Assembly (NCBI RefSeq): GCF_003003255.1
Contig: NZ_PVTD01000005.1
Span: 1-64,000 of the forward strand
DNA length: 64,000 nt
From: Aliiruegeria haliotis
Lineage (GTDB): Bacteria > Pseudomonadota > Alphaproteobacteria > Rhodobacterales > Rhodobacteraceae
Direction: 5' to 3'
In this document: positions 39,158 to 48,346 of the stretch, one piece after another
Position numbering within the stretch: position 1 is the stretch's first letter
How the letters are laid out: every line of letters starts with the position of its first letter
Notes under the pieces: generated by a model
Told to the model about the DNA's origin: nothing
What the model saw: only the letters and a program-made list of their open reading frames with translations
Database searches by the model: none
Program-made: the position numbers and the translations under genes

Positions 39158-39568
39158 ATGTTCTACAGAGAAGCTCTTGGCGTGGTGATGTTGGCGGTTC
39201 TGGCGCAGATGGCCCCCGCGCAGCAAGCTTCCTCGGGCAGTGTCGAAGACGTGATCCGCGACCAGATGGCGGCCTTCCAGTCTGACGACTGGGAGCGCGC
39301 ATTCGGGCACGCCTCCCCTTCGATACAGGGAATCTTCAGAACGCCGGAGACTTTCGGAGAAATGGTTCGGCGTGGCTATCCGATGGTCTGGCGCCCCGGC
39401 GAGATTCGCTTCGGGGCAATGTCGGAGAAATCGGATCGTCGTGTCCAGGTTGTGATCGTGACCGATGAGCGAGGCGTGCCGCACGCGCTGGAATACGAAA
39501 TGGTCCCGGCGCCCGAAGGGTGGAAGATCAACGGTGTGCGCCTTCTGCAATCGGACGTCGGCGCCTGA
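39158..39568 (+). CDS. DUF4864 domain secreted protein
   Basis: 136 residues with a hydrophobic leader (EALGVVMLAVLAQMAPAQ). The body, VIRDQMAAFQSDDWERAFGHASPSIQGIF then GGYPMVW-like RRGYPMVWRPGEIRFG and EYEMVPAPEGWKINGVRLL, matches DUF4864, a small NTF2-like family of unknown function. GGAGG precedes ATG 39158. Confidence 0.8.
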   Translation: MFYREALGVVMLAVLAQMAPAQQASSGSVEDVIRDQMAAFQSDDWERAFGHASPSIQGIFRTPETFGEMVRRGYPMVWRPGEIRFGAMSEKSDRRVQVVIVTDERGVPHALEYEMVPAPEGWKINGVRLLQSDVGA

Positions 39569-39574
39569 CAAGGG

Positions 39575-39775
39575 TCAGTAGTGCGGCGGACGCTCGTCCG
39601 AGAACACGGCTCCGCCGCCGCCCTCCGATTCCTGCTCTGCGGCACGCTTGAGCAGCATTTGCACCCGTCGATTAAGGACCTCGATTTCCTTGCCCTGGCG
39701 CGCGACAATATCGGAGAGATCCTCCGTCGCGGCGCGTAGGAAAGCCAGTTCTTCCTCGATTTTCTGGTCGCTCAT
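39575..39775 (-). CDS. slyX: SlyX family protein
   Basis: 66 residues, a coiled-coil followed by a Gly-rich segment and the family's C-terminal ERPPHY. KIEEELAFLRAATEDLSDIVARQ and EIEVLNRRVQMLLKR form the heptads. Function unknown. ATG 39775 gives the standard length; the longer frame to 39853 runs into the hisS leader. Convergent with the DUF4864 gene, six bases apart. Confidence 0.88.
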   Translation of the reverse strand: MSDQKIEEELAFLRAATEDLSDIVARQGKEIEVLNRRVQMLLKRAAEQESEGGGGAVFSDERPPHY

Positions 39776-39873
39776 GACTGCATGCTCCAATGCGACCTTT
39801 TCCCGGGCCGCCTTGCGGGGTTGGCTGCCTTGGGCTAGACGCTGCCGCGACAAGAGAACCCGAGGACCTTCCG

Positions 39874-41352
39874 ATGGCTAAGGACAAGAAGCCCCGCCGC
39901 CCCAAGGCAGAGACGCCCAAGGGCTTCCGCGACTATTTTGGCGCGGAAGTGGCTGAGCGCAACCATATGCTTGGGCAGATTGCGGAGGTCTACCATCTTT
40001 ACGGGTATGACCCGCTGGAAACTTCTGCCGTGGAGACCGTCGAAGCATTGGGCAAGTTCCTGCCCGATGTCGACCGCCCGAACGAAGGTGTCTTCGCGTG
40101 GGAAGAGGATGGCGACTGGCTGGCACTGCGATATGACCTGACGGCGCCGCTCGCGCGGGTGGCGGCCCAGTTTCGCAACGATCTGCCGAACCCCTACCGG
40201 CGCTACGCGATGGGGCCAGTCTGGCGCAACGAGAAACCGGGGCCCGGGCGCTACCGCCAGTTCTACCAATGCGATGCGGATACCGTCGGCGCGCCGAGCG
40301 TGGCCGCGGATGCGGAGATTTGCTCCATGCTCAGCGATACGCTGGAGCGTGTGGGCATTCCGCGCGGCGACTACCTGGTGCGGATCAACAATCGCAAGGT
40401 GCTGAATGGTGTGCTGGAGGCCGTGGGGCTTAACCCGGCCGAGGATCAGGCAACCGCCGACGCGGTTCTGCGCACCATCGACAAGTTCGACAAGGTTGGC
40501 GCGGACGGCGTGCGGCAACTGCTGACCACGGGACGCAAGGACCAGTCGGGTGCCTTCATCGACGGCGTCGGTCTCGGGGATGCGGTCGCGGACACCGTTC
40601 TGGCGTTCATGCAGGCCAAGGGTGCGGATGCCGCTGCAACGATTGCGTCCTTGCGTGAAGTGGTTGCCGGCTCGCCAACAGGGGCGACCGGTGTCGACGA
40701 ACTGGAACAGATCGGCGCGTTGCTCGCCGCACAGGGATACGGACCCGACCGGACGGAGATAGACCCGTCGGTTGTGCGGGGCCTGGGCTACTACACCGGT
40801 CCGGTGTTCGAAGCCGAGCTGACCTTCGAAATCATGGACGCCAAGGGCAGGCCGCAGCAATTCGGCTCGGTCGCTGGTGGCGGCCGCTATGACGACCTCG
40901 TCAAACGCTTCACCGGGCAGGCGGTGCCCGCGACCGGGGTGTCCATTGGCGTCGACCGGCTGCTCGCCGCGTTGCGGGCAAAAGGGCGCATGGATGGCAT
41001 AGCCCAGGGTCCGGTGATCGTTACCGTTATGGATCGCAACCGCATGGCCGATTACCAGGCGATGGTTGGCGAGCTGCGCAATGCCGGCATCCGGGCGGAG
41101 GTCTATCTCGGAAACCCGAAGAACTTCGGCAACCAGCTCAAATATGCAGACAAACGTCTGTCGCCCGTTGCGGTGATCGAGGGCGAGGATGAGGCGGCGC
41201 GGGGCGTCGTGCAGGTCAAGGACCTCGTGCTTGGCGCGAAGATCGCGGAAAGCGCGAGCCTCGAAGAGTGGAAGAGCCAGCCGGCGCAGCGCGAAATCCC
41301 GCGCGGCGATCTCGTTGCCGAAATCCGCAAGATGCTTCGGCAGGAAGGCTGA
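39874..41352 (+). CDS. hisS: histidyl-tRNA synthetase
   Basis: 492 residues; class II synthetase charging tRNA-His. [41 protein letters not shown] (motif 2), the histidine-specific [14 protein letters not shown] (300 on), and motif 3 [13 protein letters not shown] are clear, and an anticodon-binding domain ends the protein. ATG 39874 follows a CGAGGACC ribosome binding site; the frame to 39790 is ignored. Precedes hisZ and hisG, forming one unit. Confidence 0.96.
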   Translation: MAKDKKPRRPKAETPKGFRDYFGAEVAERNHMLGQIAEVYHLYGYDPLETSAVETVEALGKFLPDVDRPNEGVFAWEEDGDWLALRYDLTAPLARVAAQFRNDLPNPYRRYAMGPVWRNEKPGPGRYRQFYQCDADTVGAPSVAADAEICSMLSDTLERVGIPRGDYLVRINNRKVLNGVLEAVGLNPAEDQATADAVLRTIDKFDKVGADGVRQLLTTGRKDQSGAFIDGVGLGDAVADTVLAFMQAKGADAAATIASLREVVAGSPTGATGVDELEQIGALLAAQGYGPDRTEIDPSVVRGLGYYTGPVFEAELTFEIMDAKGRPQQFGSVAGGGRYDDLVKRFTGQAVPATGVSIGVDRLLAALRAKGRMDGIAQGPVIVTVMDRNRMADYQAMVGELRNAGIRAEVYLGNPKNFGNQLKYADKRLSPVAVIEGEDEAARGVVQVKDLVLGAKIAESASLEEWKSQPAQREIPRGDLVAEIRKMLRQEG

Positions 41353-41355
41353 GAT

Positions 41356-42471
41356 ATGCCCAGCAAGGACCAGATCCGGGCAGAGGCTGCCCGGCTTCAG
41401 GCGGTATTCCAGGAGGCCGGGGCGACCCCTGTCGATCCCGATATCCTGCAACCCGCAACCGCGCTGCTGGACCTGTACGGAGAGGACATTCGCGCCCGCG
41501 CCTATGTCACGGCGGATCCGCTCAAGGGGGAGCAGATGCTTCGCCCGGATTTCACCGTTCCGGTCGTGCAGATGCACGTGGCCAACGGCCATTCCGGCGA
41601 GGCGCGCTACACCTATGCCGGTGAGGTCTTTCGCCGTCAGGAGATGATCGAGCCCGGCCGGGATAACGAGTATTTCCAGGCGGGTATGGAGATCATCGAT
41701 GCAGCCGATCCGGCAGCGGCCGAGGCGGAGTTGTTCGTTCAGTTCTCCGCGCTGCTCTCGCCGCTGAAACTGCGAGCGGAGATGGGGGATATCGGCTTGC
41801 TGGCCGCGGCAGTCGAGGGGCTTGACGCCTCGGATGCGCGCAAGGCGGCCCTGCTGCGCCACATCTGGCGCCCGCGCCGGTTCCGGGCGCTGCTGGACCG
41901 CTTCGCCGGTCGCGCGAAGGTTCCCGCGAGCCGGACGGCACTGCTCAGGCGGCTGGAGTCCGAGGCACCGGAGGAGATCATCGCCGCAGAGGGGCTGTTC
42001 ATCGGTCTCCGCGAGCCGGCTGAAGTCGTCCAGCGCATGCGGACATTGCAGGAAGATGCGGAAACCCCACCATTGTCGGCCAACCAGGTGGCACTGATCG
42101 ACGACCTGCTGGAGATCCGCGAGACGCCGTGGAATGCGCTGGCGCGGCTTCGGGACATTGCCGTGGACCTGCCCGTGCTGGATGCCTCTCTGGACCGGCT
42201 GGAACGCCGCCTGGACGTGATGTGCGAACGCGGGGTGGACCTCGCGCGGCTGGAGTTCGACACCAGCCACGGCCGCTCGACAATGGAGTATTATGACGGT
42301 TTCGTCTTCAGTTTCTCGGTTCCCGGCCGTCCAGACCTGCCGCCGGTGGCGCTTGGTGGGCGCTATGACGCGCTCACGCGCGTGCTGGGGCAGGGGCGGG
42401 AGATCCCGGCGGTCGGCGGCATGGTCCGGCCCGGCCTGTTGCTGGAACTGGCCACGGAGGGCGCGAAATGA
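41356..42471 (+). CDS. hisZ: ATP phosphoribosyltransferase regulatory subunit
   Basis: 371 residues, a HisRS paralogue that lacks the anticodon domain and serves as the regulatory subunit for short-form HisG. GEDIRARAYVTADPLKGEQMLRPDFTVPVVQMH, AGEVFRRQE, and FDTSHGRSTMEYYDGFVFSF show the synthetase-like core. Three bases after hisS; its TGA overlaps the hisG ATG. Confidence 0.94.
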   Translation: MPSKDQIRAEAARLQAVFQEAGATPVDPDILQPATALLDLYGEDIRARAYVTADPLKGEQMLRPDFTVPVVQMHVANGHSGEARYTYAGEVFRRQEMIEPGRDNEYFQAGMEIIDAADPAAAEAELFVQFSALLSPLKLRAEMGDIGLLAAAVEGLDASDARKAALLRHIWRPRRFRALLDRFAGRAKVPASRTALLRRLESEAPEEIIAAEGLFIGLREPAEVVQRMRTLQEDAETPPLSANQVALIDDLLEIRETPWNALARLRDIAVDLPVLDASLDRLERRLDVMCERGVDLARLEFDTSHGRSTMEYYDGFVFSFSVPGRPDLPPVALGGRYDALTRVLGQGREIPAVGGMVRPGLLLELATEGAK

Positions 42472-43160
42472 GCCTGAAACTCGGGGTGCCCTCCAAGGGC
42501 AGGCTGATGGAGAAGACCTTCGACTGGTTCGGTGCGCGCGGTCTGGATATCCGGCGCACGGGATCGGACCGCGAGTATGCGGGCGCCGTCGGCGGCATCG
42601 ACGGTGTGGATCTGGTTTTGCTGTCAGCTGGCGAAATCCCGCGCGAGTTGAACGCGGGGCGCATTCACCTCGGCGTCACGGGCAGCGACCTCGTGCGAGA
42701 ACGGATCCCGGGCTGGGAAAGCCGTGTTGAAGAGCTTTCGCGGATGGGCTTTGGGCAGGCCGATCTCATCATCGCGGTGCCGAAGTGTTGGGCCGATGTG
42801 GACACGGTGGAGGATCTGGATGCGGCAGCGTCCGCATTCCGCAAAGTGCACGGCCACAGGCTTCGGATTGCCACCAAGTATCACCGGCTGGTGCGTGAGT
42901 ACCTTCGGGAAATGGGTGTCGCGGACTACAAGCTGGTCGACAGTCAGGGTGCAACCGAAGGCACGGTGAAGAACCTGACGGCGGAGGCCGTGGCGGACAT
43001 CACCTCCACCGGGGAGACATTGCGGGCGAACCACCTGAAGATCCTCGCGGACGGGATGATCCATCGCAGCCAGGCGACCTTGTTCCGTTCCAAGACAGCT
43101 AGCTGGAGCATGGCCCAGAAGGCGGCTCTGAATGAACTGGCGGAGATGATCTCCGCCTGA
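42468..43160 (+). CDS. hisG: ATP phosphoribosyltransferase, short form
   Basis: 230 residues, the first enzyme of histidine synthesis. LGVPSKGRLMEKT, ELNAGRIHLGVTGSDLVRE and VKNLTAEAVADITSTGETLRAN are conserved. It lacks the C-terminal regulatory domain of the long form, hence its need for HisZ, encoded just upstream with a four-base overlap. Confidence 0.96.
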   Translation: MSLKLGVPSKGRLMEKTFDWFGARGLDIRRTGSDREYAGAVGGIDGVDLVLLSAGEIPRELNAGRIHLGVTGSDLVRERIPGWESRVEELSRMGFGQADLIIAVPKCWADVDTVEDLDAAASAFRKVHGHRLRIATKYHRLVREYLREMGVADYKLVDSQGATEGTVKNLTAEAVADITSTGETLRANHLKILADGMIHRSQATLFRSKTASWSMAQKAALNELAEMISA

Positions 43161-43167
43161 CGGCGTG

Positions 43168-43530
43168 CTATTCGGTGATCATGCCCTGGATGTGCTGGAT
43201 ATAGGCTTCGCGCAGGGGAGCCATCTGCGACAGCTGCTCATCGGTGAAGGTGCAGGGCCTGGCGAACCAGTTGTCGCTGAGTTCCTGCCGTTCGATCGCG
43301 CGCGCGACTTGCTTCCCCATTGACCCGTTCAACATGCCGGCCATGTCTGAACCAAGCATCTCGTCCAGTTCCGGTTTGAGGACGTCTGCGGGCCGAGACG
43401 CCCATTCAAGGATCTGGTCGCAATCCTTCCCGTCCAGAAACAGCTCGGGCGCCATGTTCTGGGACTGTGCGGGCAGGCTGGCGGCAGCGATCGACAGGAA
43501 GATCGATGGAAACAGGACGCGAAGGGACAT
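43168..43530 (-). CDS. small secreted protein of unknown function
   Basis: 120 residues; I do not recognise the family. MSLRVLFPSIFLSIAAASLPAQSQ is a signal peptide. The mature part is acidic-helical with two cysteines (GKDCDQIL and ARPCTFTDEQ) that could form a disulfide, and an EWASRPADVLKPELDEML segment. A GGAA lies about 7 bases before ATG 43530. Runs convergent to hisG, eight bases apart, and downstream of the DUF1489 gene in the same direction. Confidence 0.65.
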   Translation of the reverse strand: MSLRVLFPSIFLSIAAASLPAQSQNMAPELFLDGKDCDQILEWASRPADVLKPELDEMLGSDMAGMLNGSMGKQVARAIERQELSDNWFARPCTFTDEQLSQMAPLREAYIQHIQGMITE

Positions 43531-43597
43531 GGGACAATTCCGTTGCTCAAAAAAACCGTCCCCGAAGGTGGGCACATCCCTGCCATCGGTCAAGGGG

Positions 43598-44029
43598 TCA
43601 GCGCACGCCGATTTCCGCCAGTGCGGCGGACAAGGCCGGGGGCAGGGGGTCCTCATGTTGCCGGGCCTTAGCAAGGTCGGCGGGGGCATCCTCGGGTTTG
43701 AGGTAGCGCCAGCCCTGGAACGGACGCTTGGGCACGGCTTCCGTCCGGTGCACGGTCGTGTCGAGCACAAGCGCACAGCGGGTGATCCCGTCGCCGCCCA
43801 GAACCTCATCCAGCCGGACAATGCGCTGTCGAGCGAGAATCAGTCCCTTGAATACCCAGTAGAGCGATCCGCCATTGAGGATCTCGGCCTCGCGCTTCGG
43901 CCACATGCGGGTGATGTGACGCGGTGCGCCGTCAGGGCCCCAGGCGCGTGGCGAGCCCTGCCACTCCAGCAGATCCTCCACGTTTTCGGCACCGACACAG
44001 AGTTTTACGAGGTTGACGACGTTATCCAC
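43598..44029 (-). CDS. DUF1489 family protein
   Basis: 143 residues; VVNLVKLCVGAENVEDLLEWQ, RMWPKREAEILNGGSLYWVFKG and PKRPFQGWRYLKPEDAP match DUF1489, an alphaproteobacterial family of unknown function. GTG 44029 is preferred over GTG 44041 because GGGGGA lies just upstream and homologues start at VNLVKLC. The start codon falls inside a perfect TTATCCACA box. Confidence 0.85.
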   Translation of the reverse strand: MDNVVNLVKLCVGAENVEDLLEWQGSPRAWGPDGAPRHITRMWPKREAEILNGGSLYWVFKGLILARQRIVRLDEVLGGDGITRCALVLDTTVHRTEAVPKRPFQGWRYLKPEDAPADLAKARQHEDPLPPALSAALAEIGVR

Positions 44030-44030
44030 A
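44022..44030. promoter_or_regulatory. DnaA-box sequence upstream of nrdJ
   Basis: TTATCCACA is the strongest DnaA box. It lies 122 bases upstream of nrdJ and at the start codon of the DUF1489 gene. A looser match (TCCCCCACA, 44034-44042) follows. DnaA regulates nrdAB in E. coli; a similar role here is only a suggestion, and a single 9-mer can occur by chance. Confidence 0.35.
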
Positions 44031-44100
44031 GATTCCCCCACAGGCGAGGCATATAATGTACCCCTTGCGTCGCGAAGATCAAACTGTGGTGGATTTCAGC
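44028..44100. promoter_or_regulatory. divergent promoter region of DUF1489 gene and nrdJ
   Basis: TATAAT (44052-44057) is a consensus -10 for nrdJ, but its -35 is poor. On the minus strand TTGATC and, 18 bases on, CATTAT fit the DUF1489 gene. No B12 riboswitch or clear NrdR box is visible in the short leader. Confidence 0.4.
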
Positions 44101-44151
44101 GTCGCTTCATTCTAGTGTGGTTCTCCTTCCGCGAGCTTTCAGGAAACGCCC

Positions 44152-46416
44152 ATGACCCGCTTTGCCGCCCCGATCGCCGAATCCATCTGGGATATGAAAT
44201 ACCGCCTGAAACAGGCGGATGGCGCGCCGCTGGACCTGTCCGTGGAGGACACCTGGCGCCGCATTGCGCGCGCACTTTCCGAGCAGGAAAGCGATCCGGG
44301 ACACTGGGAGAACAAATTCTACGCCGCGCTGGAGGACTTCCAGTTTCTCCCGGCCGGTCGGATCACCGCGGGGGCCGGCACGGGCCGAGTCGTGACGCTG
44401 TTCAACTGTTTCGTCATGGGGACGATTCCCGATGACATGGGCGGGATCTTCGACATGTTGAAAGAGGCTGCGCTGACGATGCAGCAGGGAGGGGGAATCG
44501 GCTACGATTTCTCCACGATCCGCCCGCGCGGTGCGGATGTGAAGGGCGTTGCCGCCGACGCCTCCGGGCCTCTGTCCTTCATGGATGTGTGGGATGCGAT
44601 GTGCCGGACAATCATGTCGGCGGGGTCGCGCCGCGGCGCGATGATGGCAACGATGCGCTGTGACCATCCCGATATCGAGGATTTCATCACGGCCAAATCC
44701 GATCCTGCACGGTTGCGGATGTTCAACATGTCGGTGCTGGTTACCGATGCCTTCATGGAGGCCGTGAAGGCCGACGGACCGTGGGAGCTGCAGTTCGACG
44801 GCAAGGTCTACCACACGGTCCAAGCGCGCGACCTCTGGAACCGGATCATGCAGTCGACCTACGACTATGCGGAGCCGGGCGTGATCTTCATCGACCGGAT
44901 CAACGCAATGAACAACCTCGCCTATTGCGAGACGATTGCAGCCACCAATCCTTGCGGAGAACAGCCGCTGCCACCCTATGGCGCCTGCTTGCTGGGGTCG
45001 ATCAACCTCGCGAGGCTGGTGTCCGCCCCGTTCGAGGACGCTGCGGAGATCGACGAAGGCGCGCTGGACGAGCTGGTCACCACCGCGGTGCGGATGATGG
45101 ACAACGTCGTCGATGCGTCCCGCTTCCCGCTGGAGCAACAGGCACAGGAGGCGCAGGCAAAGCGACGGATCGGGCTCGGCGTGACCGGTCTCGCCGATGC
45201 GCTGCTCATGGTTGGGCTGCGCTACGGATCGGAGGAAGCGGCGCGTCAAACCTCTCGCTGGCTGCACCGTATCGCTCGCGCCGCGTATCTGGCGTCGGTG
45301 GATCTGGCACGGGAGAAGGGGGCCTTCCCGCTCTTCGATGCCGAGAAGTACCTTGAAAGCGGCGCGCTCCAAAACATGGATGAGGATGTCCGTGAGGCGG
45401 TCCGAACCCACGGCGTTCGCAACGCGCTGCTGACATCGATCGCGCCGACCGGAACGATCAGCCTCTATGCCGGCAATGTCTCTTCCGGGATCGAACCGGT
45501 CTTTGCCTATTCCTACACGCGGAAGGTCCTTCAGAAGGACGGGTCCCGAACCGAGGAAGAGGTGGTGGACTACGCCGTGCAGATGTGGCGGGACAAGTAC
45601 GGCGACCGGGATCTGCCGTCGCACTTTGTCGACGCCCAGACGCTTGCGCCCAGCGATCACGTGCGGATGCAGGCGGCGGCGCAGAAATGGGTGGATTCGT
45701 CCATTTCAAAGACCATCAACTGCCCCGAAGACATCGACTTCGACGCCTTCAAGGACGTTTACATGCAAGCGTGGGATTCGGGTTGCAAGGGATGCACGAC
45801 CTATCGACCCAACGATGTTACCGGTTCGGTCCTGTCGGTCAGCGAAACCACCGATGCGACGCCAGAGGCCGATCAGGGTGCGGATGTGATCTACCTCTCC
45901 GAGCCGCTGGACCGTCCGCAGGCACTTGAAGGCAACACCTACAAGGTCAAGTGGCCCGACAGCGAGCATGCGATCTACATCACGATCAACGACATCGTTC
46001 TGAACGGCACGCGACGACCTTTCGAGGTCTTCATCAACTCCAAGAACATGGAGCATTTCGCCTGGACGGTTGCGCTGACTCGGATGATCTCGGCGGTGTT
46101 CCGGCGTGGCGGTGACGTCTCGTTCGTCGTGGAGGAACTGAAGGCGGTGTTCGACCCGCGCGGCGGTGCCTGGATGCAGGGGAAATACGTGCCCTCCATT
46201 CTGGCTGCAATCGGCGGTGTCATCGAGCGACACCTGATCTCGATCGATTTTATCGAGGGAGAAGGACTTGGACTCAAGTCGGATCCAGAGGCAGAGCGCG
46301 TCGCCGTCGGGGATCGACCGAAGGGCCCGGCCTGTCCGTCCTGTGGCCAATATGACCTGAGAATGGTCGAGGGATGCATGACCTGCATGAACTGCGGGCA
46401 TTCCAAGTGTAACTAG
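44152..46416 (+). CDS. nrdJ: adenosylcobalamin-dependent ribonucleoside-diphosphate reductase (class II)
   Basis: 754 residues. Oxygen-independent class II enzyme that uses B12 to start the thiyl radical. The active-site Cys268 and Glu270 lie in NPCGEQPL and the paired Cys86 in LFNCFVMG. QQGGGIGYDFSTIRPRGA and LLTSIAPTGTISLYAGNVSSGIEP are typical. A C-terminal zinc-ribbon-like tail has several CxxC pairs (CPSCG, CMTCMNCG). ATG 44152 follows AGGAAAC. No class I nrdAB is in the window. A TATAAT lies upstream. Confidence 0.96.
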   Translation: MTRFAAPIAESIWDMKYRLKQADGAPLDLSVEDTWRRIARALSEQESDPGHWENKFYAALEDFQFLPAGRITAGAGTGRVVTLFNCFVMGTIPDDMGGIFDMLKEAALTMQQGGGIGYDFSTIRPRGADVKGVAADASGPLSFMDVWDAMCRTIMSAGSRRGAMMATMRCDHPDIEDFITAKSDPARLRMFNMSVLVTDAFMEAVKADGPWELQFDGKVYHTVQARDLWNRIMQSTYDYAEPGVIFIDRINAMNNLAYCETIAATNPCGEQPLPPYGACLLGSINLARLVSAPFEDAAEIDEGALDELVTTAVRMMDNVVDASRFPLEQQAQEAQAKRRIGLGVTGLADALLMVGLRYGSEEAARQTSRWLHRIARAAYLASVDLAREKGAFPLFDAEKYLESGALQNMDEDVREAVRTHGVRNALLTSIAPTGTISLYAGNVSSGIEPVFAYSYTRKVLQKDGSRTEEEVVDYAVQMWRDKYGDRDLPSHFVDAQTLAPSDHVRMQAAAQKWVDSSISKTINCPEDIDFDAFKDVYMQAWDSGCKGCTTYRPNDVTGSVLSVSETTDATPEADQGADVIYLSEPLDRPQALEGNTYKVKWPDSEHAIYITINDIVLNGTRRPFEVFINSKNMEHFAWTVALTRMISAVFRRGGDVSFVVEELKAVFDPRGGAWMQGKYVPSILAAIGGVIERHLISIDFIEGEGLGLKSDPEAERVAVGDRPKGPACPSCGQYDLRMVEGCMTCMNCGHSKCN

Positions 46417-46613
46417 TGTTCGGGTACATCGACAGATCCTGCGCATGGACGGAATGCAATCCCGCCGATACGTTTCCATCCCGCACGGCTTTTTCCTTCA
46501 CTTATGGCCTTGGTGCCGCTTGGCCATGGCCGACTGGGCACGATAACGCTGCGAGTGTCGGTGTGTCGGTCCGATGAGGGGCCGGGGCGGCTGCAACCGG
46601 CAAAAGTGAGGGC

Positions 46614-46631
46614 CCACCTGGATTCAGGTGG
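46614..46631. other. perfect hairpin in the gap after nrdJ
   Basis: CCACCTG (46614-46620), loop GATT, CAGGTGG (46625-46631). It lies 200 bases past nrdJ, without a good T-tract on either strand. The rest of the gap 46417-46686 shows nothing else recognisable. Confidence 0.35.
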
Positions 46632-46657
46632 TTACAACCGTTCCTTTCATGCGCTCG

Positions 46658-46683
46658 AAAAAAGCGTCTTCACCCAACGGGTG
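46658..46683 (-). terminator. weak terminator after the epimerase gene
   Basis: On the minus strand a short stem CACCC/GGGTG (46683-46671) directly follows the epimerase stop and TTTTTT (46663-46658) comes 7 bases later. The stem is only five pairs. Confidence 0.35.
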
Positions 46684-46686
46684 GCG

Positions 46687-47643
46687 TCAAGGCATTGCTG
46701 CCTTTCGTGCGGGCGGGCGATGGTGCGCTCCCTTGAGCATATCCGCGATACCGGTTTCCAGCGGCATCGAGGCACGAAATCCAATATGCTCTTCCGCGAG
46801 GGTCGGGCAGCCCGACGAGTGGCGAATGTCGCCGAGACGGTCGGGGCCGAAAGAGATCGGTGTCTGCGACCCTGCCAGTCGGTTGACCATTCGCGCCAGT
46901 TCCAACACCGAGATCGTCTGCCCGGAGCAGATGTTCAGCGACAGGAACAGTCCGGGTTCCGCAGACACTGCGAGTTTCATGGCAGCGGCCAGTGCCGTGG
47001 CGACCTCATCGACGTGGATGAAATCCCGTGTCTGGCCCCCATCCCCGTTCACATGCAAGGCTGCGCCGTTTCTTGCACCCTCGACGAAGCGGGTCAGGAC
47101 GCCGGAATAGGGCGAGTTAGGCGCTTGTCCGGGGCCGAAGATGTTGAACGGGCGAAGCGCAACACCACGTGCTCCGCGCAGTTCTGCGGCCGACTTCAAA
47201 TGGCGTTCACCGCCAAGTTTGTCGATCGCGTAGGGCGACTTGGGTGCCGGAACCGCCTCCTCGCGAACGGGAAGCTCCTCCTGCTCGCCGTAGATGGCCG
47301 CCGATGAGGTGAAGACGACAGGCAATTCGCCGGTGGCCTCCAGCAGCGTCACCGTGCCTTGCAGGTTGGTACGGCTGGCCTCGGCGCGATGGCTGGAACA
47401 CAATTCCACCGAGGAAATCGCGGCCAGGTGAAACACTCCATCCACATCGCGGAGTGCCGTGTCGATGGCGCGGCGGTCACAGATATCGCCTGTCACCAGT
47501 TCGATGTGCGGATCAAGGCGGGCAGGATCACCCGAGGACAGGTTGTCGAGCACGACGATCTCGTGCCCCGCGTTCAACAGTGTCTCGCAGAGAACTGACC
47601 CGACGAAACCGCAGCCGCCGGTGACCAGGTAACGTTCGGTCAA
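46687..47643 (-). CDS. NAD-dependent NDP-sugar epimerase (GalE/WbpP-like)
   Basis: 318 residues from TTG 47643. Rossmann motif GGCGFVG (9-15), TSSAAIYG with the catalytic Ser, and YAIDK (Tyr138, Lys142) define an extended SDR. LRPFNIFGPGQ and RDFIHVDEVA are typical of UDP-glucose/UDP-GlcNAc 4-epimerases. It would supply an epimerised sugar nucleotide, perhaps UDP-galactose for the mutase encoded nearby. GGAG directly after the kpsT stop makes TTG 47643 the best start; ATG 47670 inside kpsT lacks such a site. Last gene of the minus-strand export operon. Confidence 0.85.
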   Translation of the reverse strand: MTERYLVTGGCGFVGSVLCETLLNAGHEIVVLDNLSSGDPARLDPHIELVTGDICDRRAIDTALRDVDGVFHLAAISSVELCSSHRAEASRTNLQGTVTLLEATGELPVVFTSSAAIYGEQEELPVREEAVPAPKSPYAIDKLGGERHLKSAAELRGARGVALRPFNIFGPGQAPNSPYSGVLTRFVEGARNGAALHVNGDGGQTRDFIHVDEVATALAAAMKLAVSAEPGLFLSLNICSGQTISVLELARMVNRLAGSQTPISFGPDRLGDIRHSSGCPTLAEEHIGFRASMPLETGIADMLKGAHHRPPARKAAMP

Positions 47644-47653
47644 GTGCGGCTCC

Positions 47654-48334
47654 TCATTCGTCGTCCTCATCGGCTCGTGAGCTGTTCATGTTGTACTGGT
47701 GATGCGCGATCGCATCTTCGACGTTTTCGTAGTACACGAGCTGCCCGTTATCCAACACAGCTCCTGATGTGCAAATTTGGCGCACGAGCCGCAAACCGTG
47801 ACTGACCACGATTGCACTGCCATTTGCAAGACGGTTCAGGAAATAATCCCGGCTCTTGGACTTGAAAGACGCATCTCCCGTGGCTGTGCTCTCGTCCACG
47901 AGGTAGGTGTCGAACTGGATACCCATGGACAGGCCGAAGGACAGACGACCGCGCATTCCCGAGGAATACGTGCGAACTGGCAGATGATAGTGCACCCCAA
48001 GCTCGGCGAACTCCTCGACGAATCGTACCAGCTCGTCAGTGTCCACGCCGTAGACACGGGCGATGAACCGCACATTCTGCGCGCCGGTCAATTCCTTGTG
48101 AAAGCTCCCGGCGAAGCCAACGGGCCAGGAAATCGTGCCGTCCGACGTGATGAATCCGCTGTCAGGTTCGAGAGTCCCGGCAATCATTTTCAGCAGGCTG
48201 GACTTCCCCGCACCGTTGCGTCCCAACAGCCCGACGCTTTCGCCGGTTGGAAAGACAGCATTTACCCCGTTCAGAATCGTCTTGGACTCCCCTGACAGGT
48301 GAAATGTCTTTCTGAGGTCATGCAGCTGGATCAC
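47654..48334 (-). CDS. kpsT: capsule polysaccharide ABC exporter, ATP-binding subunit (GTG start)
   Basis: 226 residues. Walker A GRNGAGKS (38-45), the divergent signature YSSGMRGRLSFGLSMG and Walker B TYLVDE are those of polysaccharide exporters such as KpsT/CtrD rather than importers. It powers the KpsM channel. The start is GTG 48334, 12 bases after the kpsE-like gene; AGGCGAG is the ribosome binding site. Confidence 0.92.
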   Translation of the reverse strand: MIQLHDLRKTFHLSGESKTILNGVNAVFPTGESVGLLGRNGAGKSSLLKMIAGTLEPDSGFITSDGTISWPVGFAGSFHKELTGAQNVRFIARVYGVDTDELVRFVEEFAELGVHYHLPVRTYSSGMRGRLSFGLSMGIQFDTYLVDESTATGDASFKSKSRDYFLNRLANGSAIVVSHGLRLVRQICTSGAVLDNGQLVYYENVEDAIAHHQYNMNSSRADEDDE

Positions 48335-48346
48335 GGGGTGTCTCGC

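Noticed and set aside
39835-42270. 811-codon minus-strand ORF
   Set aside because: Long only because hisS and hisZ have few stop-complementary codons; its peptide matches nothing and both genes are certain.
44042-44151. Cobalamin riboswitch before nrdJ
   Set aside because: The leader is about 110 bases, too short, and no B12-box was seen.
44107-45660. 517-codon minus-strand ORF
   Set aside because: Antisense to nrdJ, a certain gene; no plausible start.
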